A DNA stretch of 64,000 nt from the NCBI RefSeq assembly GCF_963678635.1, contig NC_087071.1:124001-188000 (forward strand), written 5' to 3'. This document shows positions 9,780 to 20,227 of this stretch, piece by piece. Position 1 is the stretch's first letter. Each line of letters begins with the position of its first letter. The translations under genes and the position numbers were made by a program. Origin of the DNA: Symsagittifera roscoffensis. Lineage: Eukaryota > Xenacoelomorpha > Acoela > Convolutidae. The notes beneath the pieces were generated by a model that searched no databases, had not been told where the DNA came from, and worked only from the letters and a program-made list of their open reading frames with translations.

Positions 9780-10850
9780 TTGTCTAATTAATAGAATTGC
9801 TGTTATTGTGATTTTCTCTAAGTAAATTGAGAAATTGATAAAGTTGCCTTGACTCGCCAATACATGTCATATATTTATTCATAGAGTAGCACCTTTTTGA
9901 TACCTTGATTTTTTTCTCAACTTTGCTTCTGAATTCAGTATATCTTTGTGTAAAATTATTCGTCCTGTTGTGGCACATACAACGATGGAGTCGATTTGTT
10001 TTACGAATTGAATTCAAAATCTTAATTCGTTTTGTTAACCAAGGAGGACACTTTGTTTCCTTTTGACGCCGCACTACCATGAGAGCAAATTTATGAAAGA
10101 TTATCATTATGATCACATGGAACTTCTGATAAACCTCATTTACTTTCACTATTTCGTTAATTGTTATTTTTTGAAATTCATGGACCAGTACAAATTTGAA
10201 ATTCTTGATTCGTGTAGATGATTTGAGAAAACTAGTATCTCTTATGTGAGCTGATATATTTTGAATTTGTTTACAGTCGGTTTCGATTGTTATCCTAACT
10301 GGAAAATGATCTGTAAATATCTCGTGCGATAGTACTTGTATCTGGCATCCTTGCAACGATTTTACTTAAAAAAAGTGATCCAAGCAAGATTGAGTATTTT
10401 TTGATGTTCTTGTTGGTAAGTTGCTTAATATTTCAAATCTATTCGACTGGATTGCATCTGAGTTTGTTGAAGTTGCTCCGTTTAACTTTAATATTTCCAC
10501 TTACGATAACTGAACATGGATAGGAACTTTTCGCTTCTAGGTGTGTTATTAATTAAGAGAAAGATGTAATGCTTACCTTTTATCCTAAGTTCTAACATTA
10601 GAATTTCGTAAATAGATGTATCTAATTTTTGTATAACTTTCACAATATTAACACTTCGAAAAATAACGCCTCCTCCACGGGGAGGGTCGCGGTTTGGAGA
10701 CATCATCTTTATCCAGGCAAATTTCTGTTACAGCTAAAATGTTTCGGGGCGACTCAAGTCATTGTACAAGCGATTCTAACTCGCGATGTTTTTTAAGAGA
10801 TCGTGAGTTCACTGGTAGCACATTCATTGTTAGTTTATTTATTATACCTA
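9780..10850 (-). pseudogene. LINE endonuclease and EN-RT linker, broken
   Basis: Near 10840-10720 the minus strand reads an endonuclease start (NSRSLKKHRELE, then ILAVTEICLDK), typical of APE-type LINE endonucleases. It continues at 10706-10488 with PPRGGGVIFR and an EILMLELR strand. From 10356 to 9784 a 190-codon open piece covers the linker (PPWLTKRIKILNSIRKTNRLH...) that normally precedes RT. Frameshifts separate the pieces, and a region of the endonuclease around 10360-10480 is poorly readable. The role in the family is first-strand nicking of target DNA. Confidence 0.7.
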
Positions 10851-10999
10851 AATAATCACTAGAAATATGTCTATTTGTTTGCTAATGGAGATCATAACAG
10901 AACTGTACATTACTTACTTGGTATTTTACTATTTTAGTTGTCGGCCGCCTTCAAACAGTCCTCTAATTGAAAAAACTCTTGTATCTTCTTTTTTTCCGG

Positions 11000-11900
11000 T
11001 AATAAATGGTTCCCTCTTCCGTCCAAACATTTTATGAATTTGGATCTGTTTTTATCATGTTGAAAAACTTTACTCTTGGTACAGTGAGGTCTTCGAAAAC
11101 TCCTATGTTCTTATGCATTTCACTATCTTTAAATTTCTTTTTATTTTTCAGCAGCTCAATTCTCAAAGATCTCTGGAAAATCTTACAAAAATGGGTCTGG
11201 TGCCATGATTGTGAGCAGGTAGTCGGTGCTCAATTGAAATATCCACATCACTGATTATCGTTCTCACTTACCCGCCAATTCTATCACTTTTCTGCTGTTG
11301 TTTCACTTGGTTAAGAAATTTGACTATTATTCTAGTTACTTTTTACCGCTTCAGTAGTCCGATCATCCTCAGGTTTTCTCTTCTGTTATACGACTCAAGT
11401 AACTCATTTTCCGAACGATTTTTCAGAATTATTTGACTTTTGCCGTAGTCCATATAAGATTTCATTTCATTCGTTAGCTATGTCTTCACTCCAGATACTG
11501 CTGCAGCAATGATTTTCTGGATTGTCACTTTCAGAGTTGATTTTGTTTCTTCGACTAGTTGAGGAGTAATGGCCTTAAGAGATGTAGCAACCGCTCTCTG
11601 AATCATATCTGAGAAGTCATCCCCTTCCTAAATACTTGCCAGCGGACTTTGATTTAGTTTACTTGTTCGTCTCATTTTTTCCCTGTTGGTGTCTGATCTT
11701 GATATCTTAAATCAGGTGTTGTTTTTAATCTTTCTTGCATTTTCATCATCACTTTCTTCTCTCGTCATATCTTTACTTTCGATGGACATCTTTGTGGTTA
11801 ATTTGCATACACTCGATTCGATTGATGAGATCACTTATAGAGCCTAAAAAGGCACTGACAGTGACTTCTCCAAATTCGAGCAAGTTACAGGGACAGAAAT
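11000..11900 (-). pseudogene. LINE ORF1 part with coiled-coil and RRM-like motif, broken
   Basis: Minus-strand reading gives a charged segment (MSIESKDMTREESDDENARK) near 11790, then a helical stretch with LKAITPQLVEETKSTLKVTI, then SYNRRENLRMIGL near 11370-11400 and ISIEHRLP...RPIFVRFSR near 11180-11240. The last two blocks are typical of the nucleic-acid-binding ORF1 proteins of LINEs. Several stops interrupt it. It lies between the esterase and the endonuclease, so ORF1 here was either one long protein or two. Confidence 0.6.
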
Positions 11901-11939
11901 AGACCTTTGGAGCTTAAAAAGCACCGGCGATTTGAAGTT

Positions 11940-12527
11940 CTAGTTTGTACTAGATCCAGAACGACAGAAGCCAGTACACTCGATGACTTCCAAATGGCCC
12001 GCACTATCTACTGCAAGATCGATTTTTTTTCGCAGTATTTTCTTCATTAAGCTCTTAATACCGCGTAACGCAAATTCGTTAAGATGAACGTTGTCTTTCT
12101 TCAGGTGTCCTTTCGGTGAGTATATGAAATGAGATAATCCTCTGAATTTCCAAACTGCTTTTTTGACCTTTGGTATATCGTCCACTTTTTTTGCTCTGCT
12201 AAAGTTGTTACTTCCCAGAGGAATACCAAAAATTTACACTTCCTTCGCACGCGTTAGTAAATGATTCGCTAATTCCAAAAGTTGATTTGCTATTTCTTCA
12301 GTGGAGGCTGTTTATGGCTTGTCGTTGTCAAAATGATCGTTTCCCCCAAATGAGAGTGCTATTATTTCGTATCGATAAGTGGGTGGAACAAAATTGTAAG
12401 CGTGTTGAATAATCCCTCCGGGTAGCGAAAGAACGTTGAAGTTAGGGAAAAATAACTTCTTTGCCTGCGAATCTGCAATCATCAGAAATTTTGGGGAGAC
12501 CGTTTGAATATGTGGAACCTCATTCAT
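11940..12527 (-). pseudogene. LINE ORF1 SGNH/GDSL-type esterase domain, two internal stops
   Basis: One frame from 12527 to a TAG at 11940-11942, interrupted by two TAA codons, gives an SGNH-hydrolase-like domain. FLMIADSQ carries the block I serine in a DSQ setting, LSFGGNDHFDN matches the GxND block, FGIPLGSNN lies in the middle, and KKDNVHLN supplies the DxxH pair near the C-terminus. Such esterase ORF1 domains are known from CR1-group LINEs and are thought to act on lipids or membranes. The matching copy at 20700-21290 has similar damage. I read it as element, not host. Confidence 0.75.
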
Positions 12528-12540
12528 TCAAGGTTTTTGT

Positions 12541-13475
12541 TCTAAAATCTCCGGTGAGAGCCCCCATTCAAGATCTATCTATCAAAACCATATCTTTTTA
12601 ACAGGTCCATCACAACAATTAGGCTAATTGCTACCATAGTTCCTAACGAGCTCGATTACGGTAAGCTATTTCAGCGATCGATATGTTGCAATTACTTGTG
12701 AAGAAACAACTGAACAAGAAATTACGTCAAAATCTTCTTGAAAGTTTTTAATTTAATTAATTCAGTTTTTTGTTGAAAGTTAATTGCCCCATCATAAAGT
12801 CATTAACTAAACGGGACAGTGTAAGGGTGTCAATTGAGTCCTAAAACACAGTCATAGTCGTCATACATAAGCACCAAATAGTCATGTTATAACAAGGGTA
12901 TCCGGTTGCTGTGAATGTACCGCATATTCTCCCAATTACACAGATTCAACAAGATAGTTTCTAAAAAAGGAAGAAATAAAAAATAAATCAAAAAATTTCA
13001 AGCACTTTTTTTTTAAAATTCGGGTTCTTTTTTTTCAGACCATTTTTTCGTGACACGAGGAGAAGGGCTTATAATCATACCATATGTGACCCCCTGTGAG
13101 ATTTTCTCGAAACATTCAAAATTGTGTGAAAAAAAAACGACGCGAAGCCAAAGTTCCTTCCCCCTCATCGAGAGTGGTGGAAAAATAGTGATTTTATCTG
13201 TTAGTGTCGCTTCTGCTATAAATTTACTGGTAATTTAAGAGTAAAATTGAGTGGAGAGGAAACTGTTTATGTTATAAGTGGAACTAATTCGCATGATGAA
13301 AAGCTTAATTATATTCGGCCATTTGAAAGTACTGCCAAAAAATGGTAGACATTGGCGACTGACAAACAGAAACGAAACGAACTCTTGCCAGTTGTAGTTT
13401 TAATTTAACAAATCCCCCCCAATGCTGGTAAGAGGCTAGTTGTATGTTTGATTGTTTGTTTGTTTGTTTGTGTAG
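12541..13475. other. Intron-like flank before Hsp10 last exon, no gene
   Basis: AT-rich sequence repeated in the other two units (21291-22240 and 25203-26152). A TTTG-rich run (GTTTG repeats at about 13450-13470) directly precedes the TAG acceptor of the Hsp10 exon and probably serves as its polypyrimidine tract. A short frame at 13050-13238 occurs also in unit 3 but is disrupted in unit 2, so it is not called. Confidence 0.6.
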
Positions 13476-13643
13476 AAGGGGTCAGTGATTCCGCTGAGTG
13501 TGAAGTTGGGGGACAGGGTGCTACTGCCGGAGTTCGGGGGCACCAAGGTCCAGTTGGAAGATGAGGGGGGCAGAGAGTACCACCTGTTCAGAGACACCGA
13601 GATCCTGGCCACCTTTCACCCCACAGAAGCAGATGACTCATAA
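13476..13643 (+). CDS. HSPE1: Hsp10 (GroES-like chaperonin) last exon, copy 1, intact
   Basis: The exon follows a TTTGTTTGTGTAG acceptor and runs 56 codons to a TAA. It encodes the C-terminal half of mitochondrial chaperonin 10: KGSVIPLSVKLGDRVLLPEF, the GGTKV turn, and YHLFRDTEILATF, followed by a short acidic tail. Hsp10 caps the Hsp60 ring in the mitochondrial matrix. It starts in phase 0, matching the donor of the exon at 33616. An AATAAA at 13667-13672 lies 23 bases past the stop. No upstream Hsp10 exon precedes it in the window, so whether it is used is unclear. Compared with copy 3 it has one extra codon in the loop before YHLF. Confidence 0.85.
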   Translation, partial: KGSVIPLSVKLGDRVLLPEFGGTKVQLEDEGGREYHLFRDTEILATFHPTEADDS

Positions 13644-13957
13644 GAGGCGAGGGGAGGGGGACACAAATAAAAGAGAAGAGGAGAGATGAAACGGAAACAA
13701 CACTATAGTGAAAAACATCATCATCATCATCACTGCATTTTGCTCAGAGAGAACAATCAAAATAGGGAGACATGCAAACGAGCAAATGAAGGATATAACT
13801 GGACTGAATTGAAAAGAGCAGCAGCTGAGCTGACAATTGTTCAAAACTACTACATAGACTAAAACATTTAAACTGCTGACCAGTATTGATTTATAACCAA
13901 TTGAGATGTAAGGAACATGTGCTTGCACTTGTACTTAATTACACGGGGCCTAGGAAG

Positions 13958-14350
13958 TTAGACGATAAGCAAATTAGACGGATGCTACAAAAACGAAATT
14001 GATTACAGATCTGGCATTTTAGACGAAAAAAACTATGAAAAGGAAAGGGCCAACGAAATTTTTTCTTAAGACTCAAGTTTCATAAATACAAAAAGAACGT
14101 AAAATGTCAATGCCTATCAAAACAATTAGTTTAAATGAACATAAAATGTCATATACGATATTTACAGGAGAGTTTTGAACTGAATAAATTATGCATGATT
14201 GACTGGTTAAATTTTTGGCCACCGAAATTTAACTGTTGTCTGCAAATAATCTTAATCTTTCTCATTTTCGTCTATTTTCTCACAATTGCACTTTTGCAAA
14301 ATGGTCTAATTTCATTTCAAGAACCTCCGTCTAATTTGCTTATCGTCTAA
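13958..14350. mobile_element. Small non-autonomous element with 25-bp terminal inverted repeats, copy 1
   Basis: TTAGACGATAAGCAAATTAG plus ACGGA at 13958-13982 is the exact reverse complement of 14326-14350. The inside is AT-rich with further TTTAGACGA/TCGTCTAA words and no coding capacity, as in MITEs. It sits in the 3' flank of the Hsp10 exon, and identical-looking copies occupy the same place in the other units, so it was there before duplication. The superfamily is not determined. G-rich words (GGGGCC left, GGGGGTTGAG right after complementing) may extend the ends. Confidence 0.7.
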
Positions 14351-14668
14351 ATTCTCAACCCCCATTTACACAGCTGATGTGAAAACTACTAATGTTTGTT
14401 CATTATGAACCAATTGTTTTATGGCCATGAAATGTACCTTTTTTACGTCCAAATCATGAGCACAATCCTCATTCGGGAGCTTGTTTCGTTTCTTATGCTG
14501 CAGTATCTCAACTATTTGTACTCCCGATATTTCTCGTGTCATTTAATCAGAGTGGCGATATTGATGATTTGGTGTTATCTAAATCAGCCTACATGTAAAC
14601 GTTAGACATTTCTTAGCTGCAGTTTTATGATAATCTGAATTGCAACCAGTATATCTTTGATCCCTGTC

Positions 14669-14672
<4 letters not shown>

Positions 14673-14705
<33 letters not shown>
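14673..14705. repeat. TC microsatellite, unit 1
   Basis: About 16 TC dinucleotides; the other units have about 10 (23434-23454) and 13 (27337-27363). Confidence 0.95.
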
Positions 14706-14707
<2 letters not shown>

Positions 14708-14834
14708 CTCTTAAGTTGTCTTCCTTTTCTGATTGCAGTTTGTACCTCTTTTGAAATGAATCTCCAGCTGAAATTGAAATACTCAAGACAATTCATTTTT
14801 TGCTTTGCTCTTAAAATTCTGCTTCTGCACAACT

Positions 14835-15090
14835 AGACATTGGCAGAAGTGAATGTATTCAGGGTTGCAAAAACAAGCCAAGAATAGAGTGAAGATAGCT
14901 TTGAAAGCATCACCAAACTAGACATTGGCAGAAGTGAATGTATTCAGGTTTGCAAAAACAAGCCAAGAATAGAGTGAAGGTAGCTTCGAAAGCATCACCA
15001 AACTAGACATTGGCAGAAGTGATTGTACTCTTGATGAAACAATTTTGGAGTAAAATCTGCATTTGTATAAAGTATAGATAGAGTCAACAA
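14835..15090. repeat. 85-bp tandem repeat, three copies, unit 1
   Basis: Blocks starting with AGACATTGGCAGAAGTGA begin at about 14835, 14920 and 15005. The first two are complete, with a TGCAAAAACAAGCCAAGAAT core; the third runs into unique sequence. Unit 2 has two blocks and unit 3 has three, so the number changed after duplication. Confidence 0.85.
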
Positions 15091-15564
15091 TTTGATAAAT
15101 GAAATGATAATTATCTAATCTTTGCAAAATTTGATCAAGCAATTATCCGATTGATACTAAGTGAACTTTGCAAATTTCCACTGGGCAGAATCATGAATGG
15201 TTAGATACACAGTAGTTTTGGGTGAGAATGAAATTTTCAAAAAAAAATTTCTGAGACAGATAAAAAGAGATTTTGCATTGTAGTCCGAATAAAAAGTGGG
15301 ATATGCTTGACACATAGCAGATGCCATCACCGATTACTTGTTGAAAATGATTTTTATCTACATGGAATTGCTTACAGAGTAGTTCCATCACCTACGCATT
15401 GTCCATATTTGGATCACCATCTACTCTTATTCCATAAAAGGAAAAAATACCTTATTTGGAATGTACAGTGAGTCATCAACATTTCCTAATTTCTATATAT
15501 TTACAAATATCATTATTTTGAAATATCTACTGCTGATCAGTTGACTCTGAGTCTCAAATCAAAA

Positions 15565-16086
15565 ATGAATTCACGAAAAGATTTTTGTCCCAACTATATT
15601 GAATTTGCTAAGAACCACAAAAGAATTGGAAGATTTTCTTGGTCCCAAAAACCCTACAACGGAAAAATTTACCTCGAACCTTGCTTCCAATTGCTAAAGA
15701 AAAATGAATCGGGACAAATCGAAAAAACCCAGCAAGTCTATCTTGGTGAAAAAGAAGGGGAAAGGATATCAGCAATACGGAATACTGTTATTCACGATGC
15801 TCAAAACCTTGACTTCGTTCCTGTATTGGAACCCTATTTTGACAAAGACTCAACCATGGAGCAGGAACTTTCGAACTGTCATACGGTGTATGACGTAGCA
15901 ACATACAAGAAGAGAAGGGTGTGTGTCACAATCAAGAAGTACAGTGTGAACAAGCCACTCTCCATTCAGATTCGACTCTTCAACGCAAAGGAGAACGAAG
16001 TCTTGAAGCAAGTTGCCTATGTTCAACTACTCTTTGAACAAATTCAAAGAACTCGCCAAATTCTTGGGAGATTTTATGATTGTTGA
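15565..16086 (+). CDS. Polinton-associated protein of unknown function, longest copy
   Basis: An ATG at 15565 (context CAAAAATG) opens 173 codons. The product starts MNSRKDFCPNYIEFAKNHKR, is mixed charged without signal peptide or membrane segment, and ends soon after an LFEQIQRTRQILG helix. It is the first gene of the element array, on the same strand as all the others. The two other copies (24227 and 28222) are alike but stop 20 codons earlier by a C-to-T change giving TAA. Among the element genes it is the only one with no frameshift in any copy. No domain is recognised, so it may be a replication or capsid accessory protein of the element or a leftover of one. Confidence 0.6.
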   Translation: MNSRKDFCPNYIEFAKNHKRIGRFSWSQKPYNGKIYLEPCFQLLKKNESGQIEKTQQVYLGEKEGERISAIRNTVIHDAQNLDFVPVLEPYFDKDSTMEQELSNCHTVYDVATYKKRRVCVTIKKYSVNKPLSIQIRLFNAKENEVLKQVAYVQLLFEQIQRTRQILGRFYDC

Positions 16087-16479
16087 GAACTGTTATGTTC
16101 AATAATGTTGTTGACTGATGTTATTATAGTCATTAAATTCAAATATTCCTTCTTCTTGAATCATTTTTCAAAATTTCTTTGAGCTGAACAGTATGAGTTG
16201 GAACATTGGTTTTCCAGAAATCTTGTTTAAAAGCTTCAAATTAAATTGGGACTTTTTCATATCGTCTTACTAGAAAAATCCCAGAAATTTTCACTAACAG
16301 TTTTGGAATTTCAAAAATTACCAAACTTGCAAGATTTGGATACAGAATCACAAATTTCTCAATTTGAGTGGACTTTGCATAATGGAAGACCAAAAGTTTT
16401 TCTAAGTTATCGTTCAGATATTTAAAAAAAAATAGATATTATAGAGTATCGTAGAAAAGGAAACACTTGGAAAAACAAT

Positions 16480-16960
16480 CAGAAATTTGAGTTGGAAAAA
16501 AAGAGTATGATAAACTGGTTGATTTTATCCCCTCGGTTTTGTCTTATGTCGAAACATTCAAAAAAACTTGTATCCTTATTGACAAATGCACTGTAGAAAA
16601 TGAACGTTCAGAAACTGAATGAAATTCTCAGAAATTTTGATTTGATTAAGCAAGACTTTTCATCAAATACAAAAAGAAAAATTACTTTCTTTGTACCTGT
16701 ATTGTTTTGGATCCAAACATAAATTTGAAAGAAAAGGACCAAAAATTTTCTTTTGTATTCCTGATTGGATACTGAAATTCCTTAATGGATTATTTTTTTG
16801 CAAATTCAAAAATTTTAAGACTTCATGCATTTTTACATGATGCAGCTGGATCTGTAAAGTCTGCTACTTAAAAAGGACCGGGTAATTTTTATGTTTTACC
16901 TAGATTTCCAAGTTCTTGTTCCCTTGGTCACGTGACTGGGTTGTTCTCTAAGTTTTTGCT
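16480..16960 (+). pseudogene. Decayed Polinton-associated ORF, unit 1
   Basis: Plus-strand reading in shifting frames gives KKEYDKLVDFIP, VETFKKTCILIDKC and, near 16835, HDAAGSVKSAT followed by FYVLPRF. The same words appear in unit 3 at 29155-29630, with the same kinds of stops. It is not recognised as a known family. It lies between the 173-aa gene and the exonuclease-like gene. Confidence 0.4.
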
Positions 16961-17029
16961 TCATCAGTATATGCATTGTTCGATTGTTAGTCATTTTAGC
17001 CAAAAACTTTAACGAAAATAGTTAACATC

Positions 17030-17552
17030 ATGAACCTAGTTCTTTTGGATATTGAGTGTATTGAAAACAAAATAGTGAAAGAGTTAGGAGTTTATAAAAA
17101 TGGACAAACTGTGGGATATTCCTCTCTTTCTCCCAAAAAGTTCAAAGCTACATATCAGTCTGCTTGCTGTACGAAGCATCATCATGAAATCAATTGGAAC
17201 AGTGGCCATGAAAAACATACCGATCTTGAAAAAATATTGAAAAAATTTGAAAGCTCCAGAAACGGAGTTTTTTGCAAAAGGTTATGAAAAATGTAAAATT
17301 CTGTCAGAAATTTTGAAAACAAAGGTTACAAACTTGGATGACTACGCATGCCCAAAAATTCAGAAATTGATTTTCAAAGATGAAGAACATGGTTGGAGAT
17401 GTAGCAGCTACCCATTTCATCATGCAAATACTCTTCACTGTGCAGAAAGTGAAGAATTTGCATACAGAACATGTACTCAATTTTTTTTTCTAAAAAACTG
17501 TAAAAAATCTAAATATTTTTGTATTATCGTGTTTTTGAAATTTAAATTTTAA
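17030..17552 (+). pseudogene. Exonuclease-like Polinton-associated gene, frameshifted, unit 1
   Basis: ATG 17030 starts MNLVLLDIECIENKIVKELG, whose LDIE pair fits the first motif of a DEDD-type 3'-5' exonuclease (RNase H fold). After 85 codons the frame breaks at an AAAAAATTTGAAAG run near 17250 and continues in another frame with KAPETEFFAKGYEKCK...NLDDYACPK, where LDDY could be a later motif. Cys/His residues follow (CSSYPFHHANTLHC). Unit 3 has the same break. The exonuclease assignment rests on one clear motif and is tentative. Confidence 0.5.
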
Positions 17553-17674
17553 TCAATATCAGTTTTTTCATTTCAAGTTGAGATGGGTGATGAATGTGAC
17601 TGATAAAGCAATTAAAGTGAGGAAGTTTTGTTTTTGATGAGGAGAATCATGAGCGAAAATCATGGAAGTTTTTT

Positions 17675-17850
17675 GGACGTATGTGTAATAGATCTCTTTT
17701 AGTTTTTATGTGCCAAGTTTTTTTCATAGTTTTAATACTAGCATGTGCAATCTTTCGAATCATTTTATCCACAACATGTGAAGAAACAACAGTTTAGGTA
17801 GCAATTTTATCAAGTACAATCGGTTATATTTTACCTTCTCCAAAGCTATG
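17675..17850 (+). pseudogene. Small membrane protein of the Polinton array, broken, unit 1
   Basis: Plus-strand frames give MCRSLLVFMCQVFFI, then a hydrophobic LACAIFRIIL stretch and a tail reading ILSS..GYILPSPKL. One or two transmembrane segments are likely. Stops interrupt it. It ends just before the packaging ATPase start. Function unknown. Confidence 0.4.
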
Positions 17851-18540
17851 AACAAAATAATTTCTACCAAAGAACGAGTTTTTATTTCGCTAGTTGGACC
17901 GAGTGGATCTGGAAAATTGAATTTTTTTTTGATTGGTTAAAAATTGGTACATTTCAACCAAAATTTGACAAACATTTTTGTTTTTATCAACTTTATCAAC
18001 CTTTTTATGGACAAATGCAAAGAAAACTTGTTTCATCAAAGCAAAATGGGAAGAGACGTTGAGTTACAAAATACACAAATAGTCTTTTTCAAGTCACCGA
18101 GAGATGTTTTACCAATCAATCCCTAAAGTCAACAACTAGGTCTAGGATCACAATTGAAAGAGTGGTATCAAGATGCAACATCTACTCCTTATGGTCTTTT
18201 ACTCATTGTTTCAACTCCAAAAACACTTGATTTGCTAAGATATTGCACAAACAGTGGTTAACTTCAATCAAACTTTTATCTACCAGCAGGAACAGAAACA
18301 AAGTTTTTGGACAATGAGCATACAATACGTCTCTATACTCCCAATATTTCAATCGTTTTCCCAAAAACTTCAAAAACAATTCATTCTCCATTGTCCAAAA
18401 AGTTTCATTCAATTCCTCAGCGAATATCTAGTAAACTTGCTACGAGGCAAGCTAAAGGATCTTCGAAAGGTAGACGTAGTAAAATATCGAAGAGAAATAT
18501 CAGAACTCACACGAAGAAGAACTTCACTGCATAAAAGGAG
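17850..18540 (+). pseudogene. Packaging ATPase (FtsK/A32-like) of Polinton, deleted in the middle, unit 1
   Basis: LVGPSGSGK at about 17890-17916 is a Walker A box. After a frameshift come HFNQNLTNIFVFINF and YGQMQRKLVSSKQN-type words, then abruptly LFHQSKMGRDVELQNTQIVFFKSPRDV and QQLGLGSQLKEWYQDA, which belong to the C-terminal half. The part with Walker B appears to be missing. The C-terminus ends in a basic stretch (GRRSKISKRN). In Polintons this enzyme drives DNA into capsids. The copy at 30510 carries the same gap. Confidence 0.7.
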
Positions 18541-18680
18541 AAGTTTTTAAGCTCGCCAAAAGGCTTACAAATAATATCTGTTATCACTCCTTTTGTCATT
18601 AAACGATTGACATAGTATGGATCAGTTGGTTCTAATTCCTTACTCAATTTATCAATCACAAAGTACACTTCCAAAAAAAA

Positions 18681-19925
18681 TTGGAACAAAAGCAAGAAGA
18701 AGAAGAGGTTCTACCAAAAGATTTTGATTCTATTTACAGTGCAGTAAAGGCAAAGTTGAAAATGAGTAACAATAAGCACCTTATTGATTCAAATTTGAAT
18801 TCTCCTAGAATTAGACTAAGTCAGTCAGAAAATATCATATTAGATAATCGAGACACAAAATAATCAATTGTAGACTTTGTGTGTGCACTAAAGCGAAAAA
18901 ATACCGACTTTCCCGATATTTACTTCACCATTTTGGAAACAACTCAAATTCGACCTAAGCTTGTTATCAACAAGAATGCCAAAGTGAAAGACAGAGGAAC
19001 TTGGATCTTTTTCAAAATCTGAAAAGGTAATTCTGAACAGATTGTTTTCTAAGGGTGGAGCTGCGTACGGTTCTGTTCGAAACTTGAGTAAAGCAAGCGG
19101 ATTGTCAAAAAAGTAAGTAGAATATTTTTTACAAACCAAGAAATCGTATACAAAATTTGGTCACCCAATCAGACGTTTCCAAAGGCTTCAAGTTTTTTCG
19201 AAACATATCAATGAAATTTGGTGTATAGATTTGGCATTTGTGGACAAACTAGCGAGTCAAAACAATGGGGTCAAGTATTTATTGGTTGCTGTTGTTGTTT
19301 TTCGCGATTTGTCAGAGTTCAAACAATAAAAACTAAATACGCCAAAGACACTTTGAAAGCTTTCAAAAACAGGATTTCTCGAAAACACTCCTGATAAGCT
19401 TTGGGTTGATAAAGGACTAGAATATGGGGTAATTTTCAAAAAAACTTGCAAGGAAAACAAAACGTTGAAGTTTACTCGACAATGAGTGAAACAAATGCTG
19501 CATTTGCAGAGAGAGCCATTCAATAATTAAAACACATTATTTACCGCTACATAGAAGATCATGGTGAAAAATTCATTCACAATTTGCCGAAATTTGTGTC
19601 TAGAATGAATTGTCGCATCAATAGATCTATTAAGAAATCATCTAGAGATGTCAAGAAAACTGATTTCCTCTCAATTCTCTACAATAAACCTCTAACAAGG
19701 TATAAAAAACTAAAATTCGAAGTTGGAGACAGTGAGAATTTCAAAGAGTGGTATTCCTTTCCGAAAATGATACAAACCACAATTTACAGATAAAGTTTTC
19801 AAAATTTCGGCAATATTTACCAAAAAGCCTCCTACTTAGGGTTCCTACTTACATCATCAAAGATCTCGACAAAGAAGAAATTCTGGAAAAATTTTATGAA
19901 AAAGAGCTGAGAAAATGTTCAGATT
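18681..19925 (+). pseudogene. Polinton retroviral-type integrase, multiple frameshifts, unit 1
   Basis: An N-terminal part (DFDSIYSAVKAKLKMSNNKHL to LDNRDTK) ends at a TAA at 18861-18863. Core words follow: IWCIDLAFVDKLASQNNGVK in slightly altered form near 19220-19275 (first Asp), LWVDKG near 19405 (second Asp) and AFAERAIQ near 19505 (Glu), then NCRINRSIKKSSRDVKKTDF and a KPLTRYKKLKF end, with a chromodomain-like tail to 19925. The D,D,E triad can be recognised but lies in different frames. Similar integrases were annotated in nematodes as transposon protein F54H12.3. Confidence 0.75.
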
Positions 19926-19970
19926 AAAGGTAATTAGTTTTTTATTTTGATTTTCTATCGATCAATTGTC

Positions 19971-20204
19971 ATGGACTCTCTTACCATTGAAATAGTTTCC
20001 AACGCTTCTTTTAATTGTTATCCGAACGAATAATAGTCTTAGTTCCTTTACAAAATTTCTAACTGAACAATTATTTTTGAAAGGAGAATGGGAGGTTTCT
20101 ATTTCAGAAATATCATACCCTTCTTTGTACCAAAATGTTACAGAGGGAAAGCTTACATTCTTTGATGGTAGAGAAAGTTCTGCGGAGAAAAGAAAGATTG
20201 ATCT
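19971..20204 (+). pseudogene. Polinton capsid-associated protein, truncated by unit junction, unit 1
   Basis: Starting at MDSLTIEIVSNASFNC (ATG about 19971) with a frameshift or stop near 20030, it continues with LKGEWEVSISEISYPSLYQNV and FFDGRESSAEKRKI, and is then cut at about 20204 by LINE DNA. The same gene continues further in unit 3. It resembles a protein found next to the integrase and capsid genes in Polinton-like elements; its exact virion role is not established here. Confidence 0.55.
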
Positions 20205-20227
20205 ATTTCATTTCAGTGCGGGCCATT

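Larger units (their letters stand above)
8460..12540 (-). mobile_element. CR1/Jockey-like LINE, decayed, nearly full length
   Basis: Read on the minus strand, this 4-kb region gives an SGNH/GDSL-type esterase, a second ORF1 part with an RRM-like motif, an APE-type endonuclease, a basic linker and a reverse transcriptase. This is the order of a CR1-group non-LTR retrotransposon. All parts contain stops or frameshifts. A second copy of the esterase and part of ORF1 is at 20228-21290. Poly(A) or 3' microsatellite ends and target-site duplications were not identified. Confidence 0.75.
11465..20204. repeat. Tandem unit 1 of a three-unit segmental duplication
   Basis: This 8.7-kb block (part of LINE ORF1, Hsp10 last exon, small inverted-repeat element, TC tract, 85-bp repeats, Polinton genes) is matched in order by 20228-25202 and 25203-32880. 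From 12533 to about 20200 it aligns almost end to end with 25203 to about 32866. The right edge, in the middle of a capsid-like gene, is joined to LINE ORF1 DNA through about 23 bases of unmatched sequence. Confidence 0.85.

Noticed and set aside
13638-13928. Minus-strand frame repeated in all three units (also 22399-22698 and 26312-26608)
   Set aside because: It overlaps the Hsp10 stop and 3' flank on the opposite strand; the repetition comes from the duplication, and it contains a low-complexity Met run from a CAT repeat.
15191-15460. Frames with a conserved reading in the units (23861-24133, 27880-28128)
   Set aside because: The frame shifts between units at an A-run, no ATG is shared, and no domain is seen; conservation is explained by recent duplication.
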